From Myxococcales bacterium (GTDB taxonomy: Bacteria; Myxococcota; Polyangia; Nannocystales; Nannocystaceae): a stretch of DNA of 64,000 nt. A program made the translations under genes and the position numbers. The number at the start of each line of letters is the position of its first letter. Position 1 is the first letter of the stretch. Shown here piece by piece: positions 1 through 7,953 of this stretch. The notes beneath the pieces were generated by a model. The model did no database searches. It worked only from the letters and a program-made list of their open reading frames with translations, and was not told where the DNA came from. The stretch lies in assembly GCA_016793465.1 (NCBI GenBank), contig JAEUJW010000107.1, forward strand, positions 62,001 through 126,000, given 5' to 3'.

Positions 1-612
1 GTGTTCGGCTGCGCCCGCGGCGACGCCCCCTTCAGCCACGAGCGCTACTCCCACTTCAGCCTCGACGTCGCCGACGAACCCGCCGTCGTCGCCATGTTCG
101 CCGCCATCCGCCGCGCCGGCGCCCCGCTCTACGCGCTCATCAACAACGCCGGCACCGCCTCGATGAACCACGTGCTCACCACCCCCGCGTCGACCATGAC
201 GCGGCTGTGGTCGGTCAACGTGCACGGCACCATGCTGTGCTGCCGCGAGGCCGCCAAGCACATGGTGCTGCGCCGCCGCGGCCGCATCGTCAACTGCGGC
301 AGCGTCGCCGTGCCCTGGGCCCTCGAGGGCGAGTCGGTCTACACGGCCACCAAGGCCGCCGTCGAGGCCTACACCCGCGTGCTCGCGCGCGACCTCGGCG
401 AGCACGGCGTCACCGTCAACACCGTCTCGCCGAACCCCGTCAAGACCGACCTCATCGCCGGCGTCCCCGGCGAAAAGATGGACCGCCTGGTCCAGCGCCA
501 GAGCATCAAACGCTACGGCACCGTCGAGGACGTGCTCGCCGTGATCGACTTCTTCCTCGGCGCCGACGCAGGCTTCATCACCGGCCAGACGATCTACCTC
601 GGCGGCCCCTGA
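1..612 (+). CDS. Short-chain dehydrogenase/reductase (FabG-like), N-terminus cut by window edge
   Basis: The protein is an NAD(P)H-dependent reductase of the classical SDR family, the type that reduces 3-oxoacyl thioesters or related ketones in the cytoplasm. Visible landmarks, numbered from the first base, are NNAG at 48-51, the helix-4 Asn73, the catalytic Ser101, and the YxxxK pair Tyr114/Lys118, followed by the TVSPNPVKTD segment that closes over the cofactor. The glycine-rich TGxxxGIG motif that opens the family is missing because the gene starts before the window; the GTG at base 1 is probably internal. Its stop is one base before the ATG of the next gene, so the two are surely co-transcribed. 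FabG-like activity with a CoA- or ACP-bound substrate fits the adjacent ligase, but the substrate is not known. Confidence 0.85.
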   Translation: MFGCARGDAPFSHERYSHFSLDVADEPAVVAMFAAIRRAGAPLYALINNAGTASMNHVLTTPASTMTRLWSVNVHGTMLCCREAAKHMVLRRRGRIVNCGSVAVPWALEGESVYTATKAAVEAYTRVLARDLGEHGVTVNTVSPNPVKTDLIAGVPGEKMDRLVQRQSIKRYGTVEDVLAVIDFFLGADAGFITGQTIYLGGP

Positions 613-613
613 C

Positions 614-1948
614 ATGGACTGGCTGCTAGAGATTTTTAATAAACACTCCTCCGCCGACGCGGTCGTCTGGCACGACCGCACCGCCACCTACGGCGAACTA
701 TTAAATCGCATCAGCGTCGCCCGCGACGCGCTCCACTTCAATTCCATCGCCCCCGGCGAGGTCGTCCTGCTCGACGCCGACTTCTCCCCCGCCGCGATCG
801 CCATGCTGCTCGCGCTCATGCTCCACCGCGCGGTCGTCGTCCCGATCGCCGCCCACGTCGTCAACCTCGACCGCGAGGCCCACGCCCGCATCGCCGGCGC
901 CAGCCGACGGATCCTCCTCACCGCCGACGACGACTACACCTTCGAGCGCTACCCCCACACCGCGACCCACCCGCTCTACACCCGCCTGCAAGCCCACCCC
1001 GGCCTCGTCCTCTTCAGCTCCGGATCCACCGGCGAGCCGCGGGCCGCCCTCCACGACCTCACCGCCCTCCTGCAAAAATTCCGGACCCCCCGCCACACCC
1101 AGCGCATTTTAACCTTCCTCCTCTTCGACCACATCGGCGGATTTAATTCTCTGCTCTACGCCCTCGCCAACCACGGCTGCGTGATCACCGTGCCCGCCCG
1201 CGACCCGACCACCGTCTGCCGCGCGATCGCCCGCCACCGCGTCGAGGTCCTCCCGACCTCCCCCACATTTTTAAACATGCTGCTCATCAGCGGCGAGCAC
1301 ACCCGCCACGACCTCTCGAGCCTCCGCGTGATCGGCTACGCCACCGAGGTCATGCCGCCCACCCTATTAAAACGACTGCACGCCGCCCTCCCTGGCGTCG
1401 AACTCCGGCAAAATTACGGCCTGTCCGAGCTCGGCATCCTCCGCAGCCAGTCGCGCGACGACGGCAGCACCTGGGTCCGCGTCGGCGGCGAGGGCTACGA
1501 GACCCGCGTCGTCGCCGGCACCCTGAGAATTCGCGCCACCTCCTCGATGCTCGGATATTTAAATGCTCCGGACCCGTTCGACGCCGACGGCTGGTTCGAC
1601 ACCCAGGACGAGGTCGAGGTCGACGGCGAGTGGCTGCGCTTCCTCGGCCGCCGCAGCGAAGTTATCAATGTCGGCGGCGAGAAGGTCTACCCCGCCGACG
1701 TCGAGGCGGTGATCCTCGAGCTCGAGGAGATCGCCGACGTCACGGTCTCGAAGGAGCCGCACCCCTTCACCGGCAACATCGTCGTCGCCGAGGTCCGCCC
1801 GCACACCCCCGGCGACCCCGCCGCGCTAATTAAACGCGTGCGCACCCACTGCTTCGCGCGCCTCCCCACTTTTAAAGTTCCGGTCAAGATCCGCGTCACC
1901 GACGCCGCCCGCGTCACCGACCGCTTCAAAAAGTCTCGCCGCGACTGA
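614..1948 (+). CDS. Adenylate-forming acyl ligase (AMP-binding family)
   Basis: This 444-residue protein belongs to the ANL superfamily, which activates a carboxylic acid with ATP to an acyl-AMP and passes it to CoA or a carrier protein. The core motifs are present: the phosphate loop SSGSTGEP at 135-142, NYGLSELG at 267-274, DGWFDTQD at 325-332 and the hinge region GRRSEVINVGGEKVYP at 345-360, with lysines near 436 for the adenylation step. It is shorter than typical fatty acyl-CoA ligases (500-600 residues), mainly at the N-terminus. It starts one base after the SDR stop and is followed two bases later by the GNAT-like gene, so the three form an operon. The gene is unusually rich in AT islands holding TTA, ATT, AAA and AAT codons (nine in 1.3 kb). 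Confidence 0.85.
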   Translation: MDWLLEIFNKHSSADAVVWHDRTATYGELLNRISVARDALHFNSIAPGEVVLLDADFSPAAIAMLLALMLHRAVVVPIAAHVVNLDREAHARIAGASRRILLTADDDYTFERYPHTATHPLYTRLQAHPGLVLFSSGSTGEPRAALHDLTALLQKFRTPRHTQRILTFLLFDHIGGFNSLLYALANHGCVITVPARDPTTVCRAIARHRVEVLPTSPTFLNMLLISGEHTRHDLSSLRVIGYATEVMPPTLLKRLHAALPGVELRQNYGLSELGILRSQSRDDGSTWVRVGGEGYETRVVAGTLRIRATSSMLGYLNAPDPFDADGWFDTQDEVEVDGEWLRFLGRRSEVINVGGEKVYPADVEAVILELEEIADVTVSKEPHPFTGNIVVAEVRPHTPGDPAALIKRVRTHCFARLPTFKVPVKIRVTDAARVTDRFKKSRRD

Positions 1949-1950
1949 CC

Positions 1951-3018
1951 GTGCCCGACAGCAACAACATCCGCCGCGCCGCCCCGTCCGACCTCGCGGC
2001 GATCCGCCGGCTCTTCAGCCAGCGCGACGAGCGGGCGTGGACCGAGGACCAGGTCGCCTGGTCGCTGCACGGCCTCGACCCCGGGCGTTGCCTCGCCTGG
2101 CTCGCGTTCGTCGACGGCGCCCCCGTCGGCCTCACCTCCGTGTACCTGCGCGACCTCATGGTCGCGCAGACCCGCGTCCGCGCCGCCTACTGGGCCAACC
2201 TCTACATCGACCCCGGCCACCGCGACCGCATGCTCTACCCCCGCCTGCCGATGGCCATGTTCACGGCCCTGCGCCAGGCCGGCGTCCCCCTGCTCTACGC
2301 CGCCGTGCGCCGCCAGGACGTCGCCGAGGCCCACACCGCGATCGGCTTCCAGCGCCTCGGCGACTTCTCCCTCCTATTAAAACCGCTGCGCCCCGCGCGG
2401 CTGCTCGCGCGTCACCGCGGCCTGCGCTCCGCCGTCCCGCTCGCGCGCCCGCTCGACGCCGCCTTCTCGCTCGTGCGCGCCGCCCTCCGCCCCCGCGCCC
2501 CCGCGCGCATCGCCGCCGTCGAGCTCTCCGAGCCCTCCCCGCTGCTCCTCGACGCCTCCTCCGCGACGATCCGCCACCTCTGGACCCCCGACGAGCTCGC
2601 CCACCGCTACAGCCAAACCCGCGAGGGCACCGGCCACGAGCACCTCGAGATCCGCGACGGCGACGCGCCGGTCGGCGCCCTGTCCTGGCGGATCGCCGAG
2701 CGCAGCGGCGACGCGCCGTCCCTCCCGATCCGCGTCGGCGTGCTGCTCGACCTCGCCGTGCCCGCCGAGCGCCCCGACCTCCTCCGCCCCGCCCTCGCCG
2801 CGTTCGAACGCCGCGCCCACGCCGCCGGCTGCGACGCCCTGCTCGCCCTCGACGGCCTCGGCCCCGCCGTCCGCCATCAGCTCCGCCGCGCCGGCTTCCT
2901 CGCCACCCGCGAGCGCTACACCCTCGTCCTGTGGCCAAAGGCCGCCCTCACCGCCACCCCCGCGCTCGCCGAATTCACCGCCTGGCGCCTCGCCCTCGCC
3001 GACCACGACGCCTTTTAA
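1951..3018 (+). CDS. GNAT-like acetyltransferase protein
   Basis: The 355-residue product starts at a GTG two bases after the preceding stop. Residues 5-150 read like a GNAT N-acetyltransferase: an opening IRRAAPSDLAAIRRLF segment, a strand ending in PVGLTSVYLRD, and ANLYIDPGHRDR where family members bind acetyl-CoA. The second half (about 195-350) has a weaker, similar pattern (EHLEIRDGDAPVGALSWRI, then a helix and a final IxxGFxxxRERYTLVLWPK-like end), so the protein may be a tandem GNAT in which one half is degenerate. It is the third gene of the SDR-ligase operon and could acylate the product of that pathway, but no substrate can be named. The gene ends in an AT-rich TTTTAA. Confidence 0.6.
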   Translation: MPDSNNIRRAAPSDLAAIRRLFSQRDERAWTEDQVAWSLHGLDPGRCLAWLAFVDGAPVGLTSVYLRDLMVAQTRVRAAYWANLYIDPGHRDRMLYPRLPMAMFTALRQAGVPLLYAAVRRQDVAEAHTAIGFQRLGDFSLLLKPLRPARLLARHRGLRSAVPLARPLDAAFSLVRAALRPRAPARIAAVELSEPSPLLLDASSATIRHLWTPDELAHRYSQTREGTGHEHLEIRDGDAPVGALSWRIAERSGDAPSLPIRVGVLLDLAVPAERPDLLRPALAAFERRAHAAGCDALLALDGLGPAVRHQLRRAGFLATRERYTLVLWPKAALTATPALAEFTAWRLALADHDAF

Positions 3019-3097
3019 TATTTTTGTCGATTGAGCCGCCTGCGGCGTCCGATGACGTTTCGCCGTGGCCCGCTTCCGACCTCGCGGGCCCCCGTGA

Positions 3098-3103
3098 TAT
3101 CGT
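3098..3103 (+). promoter_or_regulatory. Putative -10 element TATCGT, leaderless type
   Basis: TATCGT ends 8 bases before the ATG at 3112 and no Shine-Dalgarno sequence is present, so the transcript probably starts at or next to the start codon. No clear -35 box was seen. Confidence 0.45.
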
Positions 3104-3111
3104 GCTCGGCG

Positions 3112-4278
3112 ATGTTGCGTCGCGCACCGATCGCGCTCGCCCTGCTGTCGTGGCCGCTGTCGTGCTGCTGCGACGATCCCGAGTGCGGCGACGACGCCCG
3201 CGACCCCGGCGAGCTGTGCTACGAGGACGACCCTGCCGGCCAGCCCGCCGACGTCGAGCAGCCCTACGCCCTGCGCGTCGGTCGCTTCGACGCCGACGAG
3301 CACCCCGACATCCTCGTCGTCGGCCTGACCGACGACCGCATCCACGCCGACCTCCTGCGCGGCGACGGCGACGGCGGCTTCGAGGATCCGCGCCGCGTCA
3401 CCGTCGACGGCTGCAGCGCCTACCCGATCGCCGGCGACCTCGACGCCGACGGCCGTGACGACCTGGTCTTCGGGACATGTACGCAGGGCCTCGCCGTCTA
3501 CTTCTCCGCCGAGGACGGCAGCTTCGGACCGGCCGTGGTCCTGCCGGTGCTCCTCGACCTGCGCCAGATCGCCGTCGTCGACGTCGACGGCGACGGCCGC
3601 CGCGACATCCTCGCCCTCGGCGTCGACGGCTCCGGCGCCCCCGCACTCAGCTTCGCCCAGTCGGTCGACGGCGGCTTCGCCCCCGCCTTCGTGACCCCGC
3701 AGCCCGTCCCCTCGATCCCCGAGTTCGCCCCCGTCGCCATGCTCGCCGCCCGCCGCGAGCGCGACGGCGGCTTCGAGGTCCTGCTCACCCAGCCCGGCCG
3801 CCGCAACGCCGTCGCCCGCACCCGCTACGACGGCGACGCCCGCTTCGGCGTGCCCCTCCGCGTCGACGTCGACCTCATACCCCGCGGCCTCGCCATGCGC
3901 GACCTCGACGGCGACGACAACCTCGACCTCCTCGTCGGCGACGCCGACGCGGGCGAGGTCGTCACCTTCTTCACCAACGAGAACGACCGCTACATCCCCG
4001 GCCCGCGCACCTTCATCGGCGACGCCGAGTGGCAGAGCCTCACGCTCGCCCACCTCGACGACGACGGCTGGCTCGACCTCGCCGTCGCCCGCGACACCCG
4101 CGTCAAGCTCTACCGCGGCGGCGGCGACGGCAGCTTCGAACACGGCGCCGACCTCACCCTCCCCGCCCCCGTGGTCGAGCTCGTGCTCTACGACCTCAAC
4201 GCCGACGCCCGCGCCGACCTCGTCGCCGGCACCTTCGCGGCCGACGACCCCATCACCATCGTCCTCTCGGGCCCGTGA
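3112..4278 (+). CDS. FG-GAP/VCBS repeat lipoprotein-like exported protein
   Basis: A 388-residue exported protein built almost wholly from beta-propeller repeats of the FG-GAP/VCBS type. Repeats are recognisable by their calcium-loop-like cores: DADEHPD, DLDADGRDDL, DVDGDGRRDI, DLDGDDNLDL, DDDGWLDLA and DLNADARADL, spaced about 45-60 residues. The chosen ATG gives a short basic and hydrophobic leader ending in Ser-Cys-Cys-Cys at 17-20, so it may be a lipoprotein, though the lipobox (PLSC) is weak. An upstream TTG at 3031 stays in frame but would put charged residues before the leader, and the -10 element at 3098 fits the ATG at 3112. Function is probably adhesion or carbohydrate/protein binding at the cell surface; nothing more specific is visible. 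A GC-rich hairpin follows the stop. Confidence 0.75.
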   Translation: MLRRAPIALALLSWPLSCCCDDPECGDDARDPGELCYEDDPAGQPADVEQPYALRVGRFDADEHPDILVVGLTDDRIHADLLRGDGDGGFEDPRRVTVDGCSAYPIAGDLDADGRDDLVFGTCTQGLAVYFSAEDGSFGPAVVLPVLLDLRQIAVVDVDGDGRRDILALGVDGSGAPALSFAQSVDGGFAPAFVTPQPVPSIPEFAPVAMLAARRERDGGFEVLLTQPGRRNAVARTRYDGDARFGVPLRVDVDLIPRGLAMRDLDGDDNLDLLVGDADAGEVVTFFTNENDRYIPGPRTFIGDAEWQSLTLAHLDDDGWLDLAVARDTRVKLYRGGGDGSFEHGADLTLPAPVVELVLYDLNADARADLVAGTFAADDPITIVLSGP

Positions 4279-4281
4279 TAC

Positions 4282-4300
4282 CGCGGCCCGCCGGGCCGCG
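4282..4300 (+). terminator. GC-rich hairpin after the FG-GAP gene
   Basis: Perfect 8-bp inverted repeat CGCGGCCC/GGGCCGCG with a 3-base loop, starting three bases after the stop codon. There is no T-run, so termination is inferred from position and stem stability only. Confidence 0.45.
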
Positions 4301-4338
4301 CACCAGGCTCCGTCGTCCCTCACCCGCGGCTCCTCACC

Positions 4339-5571
4339 GTGCGCATCGCCTACCTCACCCACTACTTCCCGCCCGAGAGCAACGCCCCCGCCGCGCGGGT
4401 CCACGAGCTCTCGCGCGCCCTCGTGGCCGCCGGTCACACCGTGCACGTCGTCACCGGCCAGCCCAACCACCCGCGCGGCGTCATCTACCCCGGCTACCGC
4501 GGCGCCTCCTACCGCCGCGACAGCGTCGACGGCATCGACGTGCGCCGCGTGCCAACCCTCGCCTCGGCCAGCCGCGGCGTGCTCGTGCGCGGCCTCGGCT
4601 ACGCCGCCCTCCCGCCGATCCAGGTCCTCGCCGGCCTCGCGCTCCCGCCGGTCGACGTCGTGCTCGCGACCTCCCCGCAAATTCTCACCGGCCTCGCCGG
4701 CCTCGCGCTCGCCCGCCTGCGCCGCGTCCCGTTCGTGCTCGAGGTCCGCGACCTCTGGCCCGAGGGCATCGTCGCAGCCGGCGCCATGCGCGAGGACCAC
4801 CCCATCATCCGCGCCCTCGAGGTGGTCGAGCGCCGCCTCTACAAGGGCGCCGCCGGCATCGTCTCCGTCACAGACAGTTTTGTCGACCACTTCACCGCTC
4901 GTGGGATCCCCCGCGAGCGCGTCGCCGTCATCAAAAACGGCATCGACGCCGAGCTCTTCGACCCCGACGCCCCGCCGTCGCCGCTGCGCTCGCTGCTCGG
5001 CATCCCCGACGACGCGCTCGTGCTGCTCTACTGCGGCAACGTCGGCCTCCCGCAGGGCGTCGGCCTGCTCGCCCGCGTCGCCGCGATCGCCCCGCCGCAA
5101 CTAAAATTGCACGTCGTGATCGTCGGCGCCGGCGTCGACAGCGACGCCGTGGCCGCCGAGATCGCGTCCCTGGCCGTCGCCGACCGCGTGCACATGCTCC
5201 CGCCGATCCCCCGCCGCGACGTGCCCGCCCTGATCGCCGCCGCCGACGTCAGCGCCGTGCTCCTGCGCGACCGCCCCAGCTACGATCAATACCTCCCGTC
5301 GAAGATCTTCGAGGCCATGGCCATGCGCAGCCCGATCCTGCTCGGCCTGCGCGGCGAGGCCCAGCAGCTCGTCGAGGCCGCCGGCGCCGGCGTCGCCTAC
5401 ACCCCCGACGACCCCCACTCCGCCCTCGCCGCCCTCACCCGCCTCGCCGCCCTCGGCGAGGACGGCCGCCGCCGCATGGGCCAGTCCGCCCGCGACTACG
5501 TGCTCGCCCACCACGACCGCCGCCAGCAGGCCCACGACCTCGCCCGCTTCCTCCAGCGCCTCCGCCGGTGA
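4339..5571 (+). CDS. Glycosyltransferase family 4 (WbuB-like)
   Basis: A 410-residue GT-B fold glycosyltransferase that transfers a sugar from a nucleotide donor to a lipid- or sugar-linked acceptor at the cytoplasmic face. The N-terminal half begins with the typical IAYLTHYFPPESNAPAAR segment and contains the HVVTGQPNHPRG strand-loop; the C-terminal donor domain shows IKNGID at about 196-201, LLYCGNVGLPQGV at 230-242 and the closing LPSKIFEAMAM segment at 317-327 that carries the donor-binding Glu. The order and wording resemble WbuB/WcaI-type aminosugar transferases of O-antigen and exopolysaccharide clusters. It starts with GTG and is followed 40 bases later by a polysaccharide deacetylase, so the two probably act on the same glycan. 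Confidence 0.85.
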   Translation: MRIAYLTHYFPPESNAPAARVHELSRALVAAGHTVHVVTGQPNHPRGVIYPGYRGASYRRDSVDGIDVRRVPTLASASRGVLVRGLGYAALPPIQVLAGLALPPVDVVLATSPQILTGLAGLALARLRRVPFVLEVRDLWPEGIVAAGAMREDHPIIRALEVVERRLYKGAAGIVSVTDSFVDHFTARGIPRERVAVIKNGIDAELFDPDAPPSPLRSLLGIPDDALVLLYCGNVGLPQGVGLLARVAAIAPPQLKLHVVIVGAGVDSDAVAAEIASLAVADRVHMLPPIPRRDVPALIAAADVSAVLLRDRPSYDQYLPSKIFEAMAMRSPILLGLRGEAQQLVEAAGAGVAYTPDDPHSALAALTRLAALGEDGRRRMGQSARDYVLAHHDRRQQAHDLARFLQRLRR

Positions 5572-5611
5572 TCCCTTGTCTTCCCCGCCCTCCACCGCCC
5601 ACACTGGCGAG

Positions 5612-6472
5612 ATGCGCCCGAGCATCTTCTCGGTCGACGTCGAGGACTGGTTCCACATCCTCGACGTCCCCGCGACCCCGCCGCCCGCGGCCTGGGCCGA
5701 CCTGCCCTCGCGCGTCGAGGCCAACTTCCTGCGCCTGCTCGACCTGTTCGACGAGACAGGTACACGCACCACCTGCTTCTTCCTCGGCTGGGTCGCCGCC
5801 CGCTTCCCCGCGCTCCCGCGCGAGGCCGCCAGGCGCGGCCACGAGGTCGCCTCGCACGGCCACGCCCACCAGCTCGTGCACGGCCAGACCCGCGACGAGT
5901 TCCTGGCCGACGTCACGCAGGCCCGGCAGATCCTCGAGGACGTCGTCGGCCTGCCGGTCACCGGCTACCGCAGCCCCGGCTTCTCGCTCAGCGAGCGCAC
6001 GACCTGGTTCTTCGAGGCCCTGCTGCAGGCCGGCTACGGCTACGACAGCTCGGTGTTCCCCGCCGCCCACGGCCACGGCGGCCTGCACACCGCGCGCATG
6101 GACCCGCACTGGCGCGTCTACCCCGGCGGCGCGCTCGGCGAGTTCCCGATCTCCGTCGCCGAGGTCATGGGTCGCCGCCAGTGCTTCTTCGGCGGCGGCT
6201 ACCTCCGCCTGTTCCCCTACCGTTTAATTAAAACGATGGCCGCGCGGGTCGAGCGCGAGGGCCGGCCGGTGGTGTTCTACGTGCACCCCCGCGAGGTCGA
6301 CCCCGATCACCCGCGCCTGCCGATGTCGGCGACGCGAAGATTCAAGAGCTACGTCAACCTGCGCACGACGGAGCCCAAGGTCCGGCGGATCCTCGCCGAC
6401 TTCACGACGATCCCCTTCCGCGACTGGCTCACCCGCTACGGCGACACGCTCCCCCACGAGTCGTTCGCCTGA
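5612..6472 (+). CDS. Polysaccharide deacetylase, XrtA/PEP-CTERM-associated type
   Basis: A 286-residue NodB-fold enzyme that removes N-acetyl groups from a polysaccharide using a divalent metal. It opens with SVDVEDWFH (Asp9, Asp12), has the metal-binding SHGHAH block with His82 and His86, and YRSPGFS at 119-125. The C-terminal third with FYVHPREVDPDHPR and SYVNLRTTEPKVRRIL matches the DUF3473 tail typical of the exosortase-associated deacetylases. The ATG at 5612 was chosen because family members start directly before the SVDVED strand; a TTG at 5576 is also in frame. No exosortase or PEP-CTERM protein is visible here, so the enzyme probably serves exopolysaccharide synthesis together with the glycosyltransferase upstream. 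Confidence 0.85.
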   Translation: MRPSIFSVDVEDWFHILDVPATPPPAAWADLPSRVEANFLRLLDLFDETGTRTTCFFLGWVAARFPALPREAARRGHEVASHGHAHQLVHGQTRDEFLADVTQARQILEDVVGLPVTGYRSPGFSLSERTTWFFEALLQAGYGYDSSVFPAAHGHGGLHTARMDPHWRVYPGGALGEFPISVAEVMGRRQCFFGGGYLRLFPYRLIKTMAARVEREGRPVVFYVHPREVDPDHPRLPMSATRRFKSYVNLRTTEPKVRRILADFTTIPFRDWLTRYGDTLPHESFA

Positions 6473-6687
6473 GCCCTCGCCGCAAACTTCTCCGCCCGTC
6501 GCTGCAACGAATGCCCGCGACGCCGTGACCCCTTCGACGGAACATGGTCCCCCGCCCATGACCCCCGTCCGACGACCTGGTGTCGCCTCGAAGCCCCACC
6601 CGGCCCCGACGTCCCCGACCCCGTGTGCGAACCCGCGCGCATGAGGTTTGCAACCCGTTCGACCCCTGCCATGCTTGGCGCTCCAAA

Positions 6688-7950
6688 ATGACCGCGTCCT
6701 TCGCCACGCCGGCCTCCTCCGTCTCCGCGGGTCACCTCCAGTCCGACTTCTCCGCCGTGCGCGCGGCCACGCTCGCCCTCACCGAGGGCCTGTCCGCCGA
6801 GGACATGGGCGCGCAATCCATGCCCGAGGCCAGCCCCACCAAGTGGCACCTCGCCCATACCACCTGGTTCTTCGAGACCTTCATCCTCGCCGCGCTCGGC
6901 GCCCCCGCCTTCCACCCCGCCTACGCCCACCTCTTCAACTCCTACTACAACACCGTCGGCACCCAGCACGCCCGCCCCCGACGCGGCCTGCTCACCCGCC
7001 CCAGCCTCGACGAGGTCCTGCGCTACCGCCTCTACGTCGACGACGCCGTCGCCCACGCCGTCCCCGACCTCGGCCCCGACCTGCGCGCCCGCCTCACCAT
7101 CGGCCTCCACCACGAGCAGCAGCACCAGGAGCTCATCCTCACCGATATCCTCCACCTCCTGGCCCACAACCCCCTGCAGCCGGCCGTCCGCCGACCTGGC
7201 CCGGCGGACCTGTCCCCCGGGACAGCCACGCGCTCGCAGGCCAGCCGCGTGTGGCACGAGCACCCCGGCGGCATCGTCGCCCTCGGCGCCGACCCCGACG
7301 CCCCCGACTTCAGCTTCGACAACGAGTCCCCGCGCCACCGCGCGCTGCTGCAGCCGTACGCCCTCGCGACCCGCCCGGTGACCAACGGCGAGTACCTCAC
7401 CTTCATCGCCGACGACGGCTACGCCCGCCCCGAGCTGTGGCTGTCCGACGGCTGGGACGCGGTGCAGCGCGGCCGCTGGACCGCCCCGCTCTACTGGTCC
7501 GACGACCTGCGCACCCGCTTCACCCTGCGCGGCCCGGTGCCCATCGACCCCGCCGCGCCGGTCTGCCACGTGTCCTACTACGAGGCCGACGCCTACGCCC
7601 GCTGGGCCGAGGCCCGCCTGCCCACCGAGGCCGAGTGGGAGGCCGTCGCCGTCGACCAGCCCGCGCAGGGCAACTTCGTCGAGTCCGGCCGCCTCGACCC
7701 CGCCCCGCAGCTCGTCCCGTCCATGTTCGGCGACGTGTGGGTGTGGACCGCCTCGCCGTACGTCGCCTACCCCGGCTACAAGCCGCCGGCCGGGGCCCTC
7801 GGCGAGTACAACGGCAAGTTCATGTGCAACCAAATGGTGCTGCGCGGAGGCTCCTGCGCCACCCCGCGCTCGCACGTCCGCGCCAGCTACCGCAACTTCT
7901 TCCACCCCGAGACGCGCTGGCAGTTCTCGGGGATCCGCCTGGCGAGGTGA
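6688..7950 (+). CDS. egtB: Ergothioneine biosynthesis sulfoxide synthase EgtB
   Basis: EgtB is the non-haem iron enzyme that joins a thiol (gamma-glutamylcysteine or cysteine) to the imidazole of trimethylhistidine with oxygen. The 420-residue protein has the DinB-like N-terminal domain with KWHLAHTTWFFE (His54/His57) and HHEQQHQE (His142, His146), which supply the three iron histidines, and a C-terminal FGE-sulfatase domain (about 188-420) ending in RGGSCATPRSHVRASYRNFFHP. The start at 6688 is placed by homology to the usual short leader before the DinB domain; an in-frame start at 6580 would add an unlikely Arg/Pro-rich tail. The linker (about 168-186) carries a perfect inverted repeat CTGTCCC/GGGACAG at 7210-7225. 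egtD follows after 3 bases. No egtA, egtC or egtE is present, so the EgtB may use free cysteine, as in some bacterial types. Confidence 0.95.
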   Translation: MTASFATPASSVSAGHLQSDFSAVRAATLALTEGLSAEDMGAQSMPEASPTKWHLAHTTWFFETFILAALGAPAFHPAYAHLFNSYYNTVGTQHARPRRGLLTRPSLDEVLRYRLYVDDAVAHAVPDLGPDLRARLTIGLHHEQQHQELILTDILHLLAHNPLQPAVRRPGPADLSPGTATRSQASRVWHEHPGGIVALGADPDAPDFSFDNESPRHRALLQPYALATRPVTNGEYLTFIADDGYARPELWLSDGWDAVQRGRWTAPLYWSDDLRTRFTLRGPVPIDPAAPVCHVSYYEADAYARWAEARLPTEAEWEAVAVDQPAQGNFVESGRLDPAPQLVPSMFGDVWVWTASPYVAYPGYKPPAGALGEYNGKFMCNQMVLRGGSCATPRSHVRASYRNFFHPETRWQFSGIRLAR

Positions 7951-7953
7951 ACG

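Noticed and set aside
2377..5100. Long open frame on the minus strand opposite the GNAT, FG-GAP and glycosyltransferase genes
   Set aside because: Antisense frames of 500-1000 codons are common here because stop codons are rare in such GC-rich DNA. The translation is Gly/Ala/Val/Glu low-complexity with no domain, and it lies over well-supported genes.
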